In this document: one piece after another, positions 56,316 to 64,000 of the stretch
Numbering within the stretch: position 1 is the stretch's first letter
Layout of the letters: every line of letters starts with the position of its first letter
Assembly (NCBI GenBank): GCA_010015745.1
Contig: ML978198.1
Location: 1 to 64,000, forward strand
Length of the DNA stretch: 64,000 nucleotides
Source: Setomelanomma holmii
Lineage: Eukaryota > Ascomycota > Dothideomycetes > Pleosporales > Phaeosphaeriaceae
Direction of reading: 5' to 3'
The notes under the pieces: model-generated
What the model was told of the DNA's origin: nothing
Databases searched by the model: none
Seen by the model: the letters and a program-made list of their open reading frames with translations, nothing else
Translations under genes and position numbers: made by a program

Positions 56316-57092
56316 ACACTACAGATTATGTTCAGGTACGCCTCCACAACTCTCGGATAACCTTTGCGGCACACCGTACGTATACATTTCTTCCAAGGCT
56401 CGAGAACGGAACGGGATGCAATATAAACGAAGTCGCCTCGTAAACGGCCGATTGGACGTGACAGTACATTGTGCGAAAACGACCGAGATCTTGACATGAC
56501 CATGGAATTCCGGGTCTAAGCCATTTGCTTTTACGAGCACGTACACCGACTCGCTGGAGACACAGGCTATGTCAGATGCTGTTCGGAAACCGCCATACTC
56601 GCCTTGCGCAGGAAGCAAAACATCAGCTGACAGCTGTTGTGGCAGGGCACTGCTCAGCTGCGGCCCGAAGATCTTGCGCAAATTTACAGGCACACCTGCA
56701 CGTATTGCATTGCCCAGTCGCTTATGGAGCGATCGCGTTGTCCGAAGAGCCAAATATGGATAAAAGGTACCCCGGCTCCCCGCACCAGGTATGACCAGCA
56801 GAGATCTGTCGCGGTGAAGCTTCAAGGTTTCCTGCTGCTTTTCTAGGCAAAGTCGGGGTCAGCCAATCAGACCCCCGTCCCATTGGGTGTGGCTTGGGCG
56901 AAACTCGTAAGGACGCCCCAAATGAAATGCTCGTATTGGCTGTCAGATTATCGTAGTTTTTTTTGAGGGCTGCGATGCAGAGTCAGGTTGCTGCGGTCCG
57001 ATGAGCCTGGGCACCTGGGAAGGATTAAAGGCAATGAGTAGGAACGTGGGTTGCAGCAGCAGCAGCATCTCATCTACATTCGCTATCCCAGT
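56316..57092. other. Spacer, promoter of the FAD oxidase
   Basis: A 168-codon minus-strand frame at 56319-56825 is open but has no recognisable domain; it is considered spurious. A short CAG run (57052-57067) precedes the oxidase start. Confidence 0.45.
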
Positions 57093-58700
57093 ATGCGGCT
57101 TTCAAGAGCGTTTATTGGCAGCTTGACCACCGTTGTCGTGACTGCACAATACAATACTACACAACCGACAGCATGTGCAGAACTTGCATCGGCACTCTTC
57201 GAACGAGTCTTCTTTCCAGAAGCACCCACATACAATGCATCCATCTCGTCATATCCTTTCATTCAGCTTCGCCTGCATCCGAATTGCATCGTCCGACCAT
57301 CTTCCGCTAAGGACGTCTCGGTCGCTCTAGGCGTCTTGCAGCATAACAATCGGACGCGGTTTGCAGTAAAAGGTGGAGGCCACAATGCCAATGCAGGGTT
57401 CAACAACGTTGACAATGGTGTCACCATTGACATGCAGAGCTTGAAAGGCGTCGAGATCGCGAGAGGCGACGGGGTCGTAAGAGTCGGGGCGGGTGCACTC
57501 TCGCAGGACGCATACGATGCTGCCGAGAAGAGGAACCTGACTGTGCTTGCTGGCCGCATCGGAGTGGTGGGCGTTGCTGGTTTTGTCACCGGAGGTATGT
57601 GGTCTGCAAATGGGGTGCATCGGAAGCGCATCGCTGACATGAATTGATAGGTGGTGTGAACTTTCTTTCACCACAATACGGCTGGGCTTGCGACGCAGTG
57701 GTCAACTTTGAAGTGGTCCTCGCTAGTGGCGACATTGTCAACGCGAATGCGACGTCTAATTCAGACCTGTATGCTGCACTCAAGGGTGGCCAGAACAACT
57801 TTGGGATCGTGACGCGCTTTGATCTCAAGGCTTATCCTGCAACAAATCTCTGGGGCGGTCGAATCGTGTACGCACCAACGGCCGCTACGGATTTGCTCAC
57901 TGCATTCACCAAGTTCAAGACTCCGAAGAGCTTCGATCCCTATATCGCCGGCTGGGTGACCATTCGCTACAATCATTCTGCAGCGCTGTACAATCCGGTA
58001 GCCATCATGTGGCACACCAAGCCAGAATTGAAACCTGGTGGCCTAGAAGAGATCACCGAGGTCAAGCCCCAAATCACGAATGGTATGGTCGAAGCGCCGA
58101 TCAGTGAGCATACCAGAAATGCGTCGCGACAAGTAGTCGCAACTCCGCGTCGGTAAGCACTTTTCCGTGCAGTTTCCACCATGCACCAGAAAGCTAACAC
58201 ATCTTCGCAGCACAATATGGGCAACCACATCGTTTCACGTCAACCCGACAATTGTCCACAAAGTCCATGCACTCTGGAAAGGTCTCGTCCCAGAAATCTG
58301 CGAGACATACGCCGACGCAAGCCCATCAGCAGAATTAACCTTCCAAGCTCTACCCAGCCAGCCTAAGACAGGTGCTGCGCCCAACAGCTTAGGCTTCTCG
58401 TCCACCGATACACCCGAGAAAGACATGGTCTTCCTCCAAATCGTGTTCACTTTCGACGGCTCAGAAGCGACCGAGGGTCTTGAGAGAGGATTGAAGAACC
58501 TGATCGAGGTAGTGGAAGAACTCACGCAAGACGAAGGTGTATATCATCCGTACAAGTATCTGAACTTTGCTGCGTGGTTCCAGGATCCTCTGGGTAGCTA
58601 TGGCAAAGACCAGAAGAAGAAGCTAAAGGAAGTAGCGAGGAAGTATGATCCTAAGGGAGTGTTTCAGAAGCAGGTCTCGGGTGGGTTCAAGCTGCTTTGA
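57093..58700 (+). CDS. Secreted FAD-linked oxidoreductase, BBE-like
   Basis: Exons 57093-57594, 57651-58152 and 58211-58700 give 497 residues. A signal peptide MRLSRAFIGSLTTVVVTA precedes QYN; this ATG is preferred to one at 57051 that would weaken it. The PCMH-type FAD domain includes CIVRPSSAKDVSVAL and the covalent-flavin motif VKGGGHNANAGF, with His about residue 97 as the FAD anchor. The second region reads AGRIGVVGVAGFVTGGG, lacking the Cys that gives bicovalent attachment in berberine bridge enzyme, so single-covalent flavin is expected. The C-terminal BBE-like part ends with YLNFAAWFQDPLGSYG and KYDPKGVFQKQVSGGFKL. Such enzymes oxidise sugars, alcohols or alkaloid-like molecules; the substrate is unknown and no biosynthetic cluster is visible. 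Confidence 0.92.
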
Positions 58701-59297
58701 GCGGCAAGATCTAGCGCGTCTTGCGCTGCCAGTACAATGAATGAGTAATGATTACGCTGATGTTCGCCGTGTATGCTACTGGGCGAGCTTCTCGCATTTG
58801 GCTGAAGTCGTCCATGGGACGGTTCGCGAGTGTCGCCTTCCCTCCAGTGTTGAGATCACGACACGCGACGTACTTGTCTGCCAATCTGGTTACTCAAACA
58901 CAGCTTCCGCGCCAACTTCGCAGCGCAAACGCTTCAGCACCAGACGTCCTTAATATGCATACAGCTGCACTACTAGATCTTGGATTGACCGGATAAATCT
59001 CATTTCCAGCAGAATCGAGCTAGCAGTTTGCCACACTCATCTCGCACTTGCAGCTCGCGTTTCCGATTGTGTTCTCAACTGGTACCACGAAAGTCACTTG
59101 TCGACGTCAAGAACATACCACATGCTTAGAACATCTGCGGGACCTTCGGTGTACGATACCAGTCGAACAGGTCTTGACCACACTCCTCCTTGGGGTCCGC
59201 CATATCGCCCGTAAACTCAAGCACAATAACGTAGAAGTACTGTGAAATCTGGCTGAACCCCACCGCTATGCCCTCGGAACTACGAATCCGTCACAAA
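58701..59297. other. Spacer, nothing recognised
   Basis: About 600 bp with the oxidase 3' flank and the promoter of the first small membrane protein. Short open frames at 58741-58996 look spurious. Confidence 0.45.
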
Positions 59298-59641
59298 ATG
59301 GCACTGACCTTGGTGATTTGCCCATTCGATGGATATCCAGAGTTGCGACTAATTTTCAGTAGGTCTTTCTTGCATTCTTCAACGTCACGTTTGCGGCTCC
59401 ACAGACTAGACCCTCCACGCACGTCTTTCGCCCGAGCCCTACTGTCCCGAGTGCTACATCGCTAGGATACGCCCCTCCGGCCACGGGGAAGATCACCTCA
59501 TCTGCCATCATACTTCTTGTGTTCGGAGGCATTATCGAGTTCTGGATCGTGTTTGCCCTAATATTCGCTGCGGTGACGAGGGATAGTGGACAGCCATATC
59601 TCGACAGGGTCAGGAATGTGCTCAAGTTTCAGCTGCGATGA
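59298..59641 (+). CDS. Small single-TM protein 1 of a local array
   Basis: A five-codon first exon (59298-59312, MALTL) joins after a 50-nt intron (59313-59362) to 59363-59641, giving 97 residues. The junction creates a signal peptide MALTLVFLAFFNVTFA followed by APQTRPSTHVFRPS. A Pro/Thr/Ser-rich stretch follows, then one strong membrane span ITSSAIILLVFGGIIEFWIV and ALIFAA, and a short charged tail with RDSGQPYLDRVRN. Two neighbours (60138-60455 and 60893-61253) have the same plan: short signal-like start, Ser/Thr-rich linker, one span with a Trp-Ile core, short tail. No known family recognised. Confidence 0.6.
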
Positions 59642-60035
59642 TTGCAAAGACAGGAATGGGCAGGGGTAGATGGGTCATCTGAAAATATAGTTGAGCCTAT
59701 GCGAAGAGAGATATGGCGTTGTTTGGTGTGCTGAGTGTGTCAAGTTAGGGAAGCGAGGCGGTACGCTATATCAAATTCTTTCCAGCAAAGATTCAAGCGT
59801 GCGTTATGTTGCGATGAAAGGCGCAATCAGTGGCACAGAAAGTGTTTGACGTGTGGGAAGTTCCACTATTGCGTGGGAGGTCAGGATGGCACTTGTGAAC
59901 ATTGAGTCGAGCATACGCGGTTCGAGTTGTGTGTACCGTAGCTCGAAAATCGATACTTTGTACTTGTGGTGGCGTGGGTGCAAGTCAGCAAGCGTGCCCG
60001 TTGTTCGCTTTCTCTGGCAAAGTATCTGATGGCCG
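59642..60035. other. Spacer, nothing recognised
   Basis: About 400 bp. An ATG at 59886 opens MALVNIESS, similar in its first residues to the preceding gene, but no splice path to the following frame could be found. Confidence 0.4.
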
Positions 60036-60186
60036 TGAGGAGGCTAGAGTGCGCCACAAGCAAGCGATAGGCAGACTGATTACCAGATTAGGACTATCAC
60101 GGACCAGATAGTGGTCTTTGGAGGCCTAATGCGGTAATCAATCTGCCTATCGCTTGCTTGTTGTGCACTCTACGTGCCTCTCTCCC
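60036..60186. repeat. Long imperfect inverted repeat (hairpin) with about 50-bp arms
   Basis: The left arm (about 60036-60092) and right arm (about 60122-60186) are reverse complements: AAGCAAGCGATAGGCAGA(C/T)TGATTACC pairs with GGTAATCAATCTGCCTATCG, and the match extends outward through the TAGAGTGC segment and inward through ATTAGG / CCTAAT. The centre itself contains ACTATC / GATAGT. The right arm overlaps the frame that encodes the signal-like start of the next small protein. It could be a MITE or an inverted duplication of that exon. Confidence 0.8.
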
Positions 60187-60455
60187 AAGTCGACACTGAC
60201 TCCTTGACCAATACCTCTCTTACCAACATCGTCAACAACCACTCAAAGCTAGCAATAGTCATCGGCCTCGTTCTCGGTTTGATATTCCCTGCCTGGATTC
60301 TGTGGGCCTTGATAGTAGCCATACCCGATAAGGGCGACGAGCCGTATGGCGAAAGGTTCTGCGATCAGTTATGTCCGTGTGGCGGTGGAGGTGATAACTA
60401 CTGCTATTGGGGTTGTTCTTGTGGAGATTGTGATTGTGGTGGGTGCGACTGTTGA
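60138..60455 (+). CDS. Small single-TM protein 2 with ten-Cys tail, start unresolved
   Basis: An open frame of about 105 codons without an ATG: a TAA at 60135-60137 precedes it. It reads SLACCALYVPLSQVDTDSL, a Ser/Thr/Asn linker, one membrane span (LAIVIGLVLGLIFPAWILWA), then a short acidic segment and a Cys/Gly-rich tail holding ten cysteines in about 31 residues (FCDQLCPCGGGG, CYWGCSCGDCDCGGCDC). The tail looks metal-binding or multiply lipidated. The first exon with the ATG could not be found and may have been lost with the adjacent inverted repeat, so this may be a pseudogene. Confidence 0.5.
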   Translation, partial: SICLSLACCALYVPLSQVDTDSLTNTSLTNIVNNHSKLAIVIGLVLGLIFPAWILWALIVAIPDKGDEPYGERFCDQLCPCGGGGDNYCYWGCSCGDCDCGGCDC

Positions 60456-60892
60456 GGGCTTGAAAGATCGAAAATATTTCGAAGCATGTGCACTGCAAGA
60501 TCTGCGAAATGATATTGGTGGCAGTTGACCTGAGATGGTCTTGGCGGCATCAAGATCTTGTAGAATACATTAGGTGAAAATTTACAGCTTCGTGAAACTC
60601 AGTAGAGAAGTCTATGTGCCATTGTTCTGAGTCTGGCCATGTGAGTCACGGTTCATGACGTAAACGGGCACATCACCAAGGTCAATCGAAGGAACTAAGG
60701 TGAGCCATGTGGCTGTGAATTTTGATCGTTGTAGATCTTCACATCGACAATTCATGCATGTGATGTTCACCCTTACAATATACTTAAGACATCTTCACGG
60801 CTACAAGTAAGGATGCTCCGGCACTGACAACTCAGCCTGCCTTATCTACAAGACACGCCAGCACACACCACCACCACACATCCTGCACAATT
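60456..60892. other. Spacer with probable promoter of the next gene
   Basis: About 440 bp. A TATA-like ATATACTTAA near 60777 lies about 115 bp upstream of the next ATG, followed by a CA-rich leader (ACACACCACCACCACAC). Confidence 0.45.
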
Positions 60893-61253
60893 ATGTCTCC
60901 TGGTAGAGACTCTACCACAAGCCTCTTCTCGCCCATTCCGCTCCTCGTACGTTCATTAAACACCCGCACCCTTGCTTACCTAAGAAAATTTCCAGATCGC
61001 CATGACATCTCTCATCCCCTTCACCGACGCCGCACCTCTCTCAGCATCTTCGCCAACATTGCTCGATGACCGCTCGAATGCCAAGTCGATCAGTCCCTCG
61101 GGCGCACTCATTCTCATCCTCATCATCTGCGTCCCATCCGCAGCATGGATACTGTACGGCGTCATCACTGCTCATCAGGGCGAGTTTCTGCGGCGGGAAG
61201 GGAGGAACAAGATATCAGCGGTTCAAGAGAGCGATGTGTCCGTGCTGTGGTGA
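60893..61253 (+). CDS. Small single-TM protein 3 of the local array
   Basis: Exon 1 (60893-60946) and exon 2 (60996-61253), with a 49-nt GT-AG intron, give 103 residues. The start MSPGRDSTTSLFSPIPLLIA with MTSLIPFTDAAP is signal-like, with likely cleavage before APLSAS. A Ser/Pro/Asp-rich linker leads to one membrane span (GALILILIICVPSAAWILYG) and a basic tail (LRREGRNK). The AWILYG core is shared with AWILWA in the neighbour at 60138. Family unknown; a TATA-like motif and CA-rich leader upstream support expression. Confidence 0.62.
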
Positions 61254-61617
61254 TCGTTGAAGCAAGTTGTTTGATGGCTAGTAGGCGGAATGGAGTCAGA
61301 TGGATTGAGGAATAAGAACGGAGAAGCTTGAAAGCGAGATTGAGAGACGTGCGTATGACAAGTTACTTATTGTCTTCCATACGTAACAGTAGCATGCAAA
61401 CTATCGCTAAACAAACTTGAATCAAGCCTCCGGGGTATATAACGCCTTGCAATCCTTCATGTCCTCCACGTCCACCGCAAATGAATTCTATCTTCCGACT
61501 CTGCATCGCTAAGCAGAACTGTTAACAAAGCCAACGCAACCAATAACGCCCGCATCGCTGAGAATATCAAACACAATATCTAATTAGTCCTTGCGCTCGC
61601 AATATGTCGACGCGCCA
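61254..61617. other. Convergent spacer
   Basis: About 360 bp between convergent genes, expected to contain both 3' UTRs. Nothing else is seen. Confidence 0.45.
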
Positions 61618-62976
61618 TTAACGTCGTCGAGCAAAATGCAAGGCACTGCCAACAACGCAACCTGCTGTGACGAGCGCAGCTGTAGTCCAGGGCATTGAAG
61701 ATGCGTAGAACCAGCCTGTCGCCGCGGCCTCTACAATGTATTCCATGGCACTTGGGCTCTCGCTGATGTACCTGACATCTGGTGACGCGTCCTTCATATC
61801 GGCTGCAACGTCCTCGAGGTCGACGGCATCCAGTGGCCCATCGTTGTCGATATCAACCTCTCGCTGTTCGCAGAACTCCTTGAGCGGGTCCATAGAGTCG
61901 GTGCAGGTGTGCTTGTGCTTTGACTTCTCGGGGGTGATGAATGAAGACGCTGGAGAGATGCCGAGGTTGGTGACATAGGTGGGTGTGTCGAGGTCTTTCT
62001 CGACGGTGGGAAGGATGGGTGGAGTTGTGGCAGATGAGGAGGTGTAGAGGTCTTTGTCTGCGGTATGGATTTCTCTCGATGTGTCTGGAAGGGTGGAAGT
62101 ACAGCTTGATATAGCGGAAGTTGTGGTGTCGGTGTGAGAGTCGGATGATGTAGTCTCTTCTGTGATGTCCTGGTGTAAGGCTGACGCGGAACGGATATCC
62201 TCTTCATCTTGCGCCTTGATTTTATGTATACGACCATCACCGTCATTGGTAGCGCCTTGGTAGAGATAGGGATCCACTGAGCCCAGATCCTTGGGTTCGA
62301 TGATGCTGACTGCATCCAGGTCCAGATCGTCATCGGCGATGACAACAACCTCGTTGCCTGCGACGGTAGGTGGTGTCGATGGTGTCGAGTATCCGCCATC
62401 GACCGAAGAGTCGGAGATCTCTCCAACTGACATCTCGTCTACTACTTCGAGCATCTCTGGCTCCTTCACCTCCTCTTCATGTTGGGCATTAGTAACCATG
62501 CGCAGCGGTGTCGGCATATGCATGGCAGGAATCTTGCAATTCATGCCACAATAAACCTTTGCCTTCTGCCAATTATGAGAATAATTGACCCGCTGGTGGA
62601 AGCAGATCATATCGCCATCATAAGTGCTCATGGTTAGATACGCCGGCGGCGCAGGACGGTCGTTGACCGCGCGGAAGACAACTTGGCTTTGCCCGCATTT
62701 CCAGTCGACGGCCTCGTACTCAAGCCTAACCGCTGCTGCGTCTTGAAGTAGCTCCGTAGCCCAAGGCGCGGCCTCATTGACCGGTCCGCCGCCGCAGACG
62801 ATCAAAGGAGGCTCGACATCCTCGGCGGGCGGAAGCTGGAGGGGTGGGAGGGATTCGGCGGTGGGCGCGGAAGTGTCAGCGGTGGCTTTCCAGGCTTCGA
62901 AATCGAAGTCGTCTTCATCGTCGTCGGCCCAATTGATTGAGCGGGCGGGATGGTTGGAAATGGTAGTTGAAGACAT
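61618..62976 (-). CDS. Acidic, probably tail-anchored hypothetical protein
   Basis: Choosing the ATG at 62976 gives 452 residues starting MSSTTISNHPARSINWADDD; the frame stays open upstream to 63210 but that part looks like leader. The N-terminus is strongly acidic (DDDEDDFDFEAW). Around residues 80-160 lies an ordered segment with Cys and Trp (AVDWKCGQSQVVFRAVND, YDGDMICFHQRVNYSHNW, VYCGMNCKIPAMH). About 200 residues of Ser/Thr/Asp-rich sequence follow. The last 25 residues form one hydrophobic span (TTAALVTAGCVVGSALHFA) ending in RRR, the layout of a tail-anchored protein of the ER or mitochondrial outer membrane. Family not recognised. Confidence 0.72.
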   Translation of the reverse strand: MSSTTISNHPARSINWADDDEDDFDFEAWKATADTSAPTAESLPPLQLPPAEDVEPPLIVCGGGPVNEAAPWATELLQDAAAVRLEYEAVDWKCGQSQVVFRAVNDRPAPPAYLTMSTYDGDMICFHQRVNYSHNWQKAKVYCGMNCKIPAMHMPTPLRMVTNAQHEEEVKEPEMLEVVDEMSVGEISDSSVDGGYSTPSTPPTVAGNEVVVIADDDLDLDAVSIIEPKDLGSVDPYLYQGATNDGDGRIHKIKAQDEEDIRSASALHQDITEETTSSDSHTDTTTSAISSCTSTLPDTSREIHTADKDLYTSSSATTPPILPTVEKDLDTPTYVTNLGISPASSFITPEKSKHKHTCTDSMDPLKEFCEQREVDIDNDGPLDAVDLEDVAADMKDASPDVRYISESPSAMEYIVEAAATGWFYASSMPWTTAALVTAGCVVGSALHFARRR

Positions 62977-63553
62977 TGTGGATGTGTAAATGTGGGTGAG
63001 ACAGAATAGAGATGGTAGAGATCTGAGAATTCTAGTGTGTACAGAGTTGAGTTGACAGTAGAGAGGGGTATGGACGCGAGAGTGACCTTTAAGTGGAAGT
63101 GCCTTCGTTGTGAGGGTCCAGTGTTGGGCAGGCTTGGCGAGCTGGTTCTGCGGGAAACTGGGACGTGCGCCGTTGCTATACATATATTTGGAAACTCTAC
63201 TAAGGTCCAAACGGAGGGAGAGCAGGGTAAATATTGTTTTGCGTGAGTGAAATCTGTTGTGTGTTCACAGAGTCATGACTGTTTGGTAGAAAACCGCACT
63301 AACGCTCGCTACTTTCACCCTGAACCACGAAAGGCAACCAGTCAGTTTTCTTAACTTTCGCTAGCAATGGTACCATACCAAACTTTGAAATAGCTGAAAA
63401 AGGAAAGACTAGCGAAACAATCGAACGAGGCACGGGAAGTGCACAAAACGCAGGACTATTGGGAGAGTGTGCAGTAACAATAAGACAAAGTAGTAGAAAA
63501 GAGCTAGAAGAGCTCGTTGACCCCGGCAATTAATTAGGCGAAGCGCAGTGCTT
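62977..63553. other. Spacer, nothing recognised
   Basis: About 580 bp including the promoter of the acidic protein. The frame at 63299-63529 begins at a non-ATG codon and is considered spurious. Confidence 0.45.
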
Positions 63554-63991
63554 CTAAACCCCTTGAAAAGTGTTACGTCCAGCCAGCGCTACAGGGACAA
63601 ATCCAACCAAGGTTCGCGTGAACCGCTTCGTGGTCGTACCCATGCTATGCCTCGCCTGTCGCAACTTGTCGGGGAACTCCCTGACGGGATGTAAGCACTT
63701 CTTGGTCCATCGATGCTTTCGAGAAGACGTTCGGAGTGTCTCAGCCGGGTAATGGTGGCCAGCTGAGTTCTGCGGAAGAGGATCATTGTCGACAGCAGAT
63801 TCTGCACTTGACTCCATGGTGATGTTGGGTGACGAACATTCGAGGTGAGAATCATGGCCAACAGCGATATTCTTCGATTCTCTCGGGCTTGAGATGATAG
63901 GCTGTCCAGCCTTGCCTTTGTTTGCCTCGAAGTATAAGTCGAGGTCAAGGTCGAAGGCGTCGAGGACAGGTGAATGTCTCACCTCCGTCAT
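63554..63991 (-). CDS. Small hypothetical protein at the window edge
   Basis: A 145-codon frame with an ATG at 63991 (MTEVRHSPVLDAFDLDLDLYF). The first third is acidic, the last third basic (SSRKHRWTKKCLHPVREF, then TTTKRFTRTLVGFVPVALAG). No signal peptide, domain or clear membrane span. An upstream exon beyond the window cannot be excluded. Modest confidence that it is a gene. Confidence 0.4.
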   Translation of the reverse strand: MTEVRHSPVLDAFDLDLDLYFEANKGKAGQPIISSPRESKNIAVGHDSHLECSSPNITMESSAESAVDNDPLPQNSAGHHYPAETLRTSSRKHRWTKKCLHPVREFPDKLRQARHSMGTTTKRFTRTLVGFVPVALAGRNTFQGV

Positions 63992-64000
63992 ACCGTGAGA

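Noticed and set aside
56319..56825. 168-codon minus-strand frame beside the ankyrin pseudogene
   Set aside because: Open but without any recognisable feature; it overlaps the 3' flank of the pseudogene.
1..64000. CRISPR arrays, bacterial operons or prophage
   Set aside because: No regularly spaced repeats or prokaryotic gene organisation; introns and element types show a fungal nuclear genome.

Overview
The window looks like nuclear DNA of a filamentous ascomycete (Pezizomycotina; gene style and ankyrin/effector content suggest a plant-associated Dothideomycete, but this is inference). Support: genes carry short 45-100 nt GT-AG introns, there are no operons, fungal families dominate (PTR2 peptide transporter, secreted dipeptidyl-peptidase V, GH13 maltase, SulP sulfate permease, p24 cargo receptor, BBE-like FAD oxidase), and the transposable elements are typical fungal Fot1/pogo, hAT, Copia and LINE types with RIP-like C-to-T decay.

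Layout. 1-0.8 kb: Fot1-type transposase fragment and an LTR piece. 1.1-7.2 kb: PTR2 transporter and DPP V, both on the minus strand, a plausible peptide-utilisation pair. 8.5-14 kb: two related hAT elements flanking a truncated LINE, then a 123-bp LTR. 14.7-17.2 kb: an F-box-like Cys-rich protein and a 72-residue secreted six-cysteine protein (effector candidate). 19-29.3 kb: a nest of elements: two truncated Copia copies tail to tail, carrying three solo LTRs, then a decayed hAT element interrupted by a Fot1 element that is itself interrupted by a solo LTR. Several insertions keep target-site duplications, so the order of events can be read. 29.3-31.2 kb: a 5'-truncated zinc-finger pseudogene and a doubtful proline-rich secreted protein. 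32.2-43.4 kb: a gene-dense stretch (maltase, SANT/Myb Gly-Asn-rich protein, p24 protein, two large conserved-looking unknowns). 43.4-46.9 kb: no supportable gene. 46.9-49 kb: sulfate permease. 50-56.3 kb: three related ankyrin-type genes, all broken, with a Fot1-like element between the two main copies. 57.1-58.7 kb: FAD oxidase. 59.3-61.3 kb: an array of three small single-TM proteins, one with a ten-cysteine tail beside a long DNA hairpin. 61.6-64 kb: an acidic tail-anchored unknown and a small unknown.

Exon structures were assembled by eye from reading frames, splice sites and family conservation; where stated, exon lengths sum to a whole number of codons. No database search was possible.
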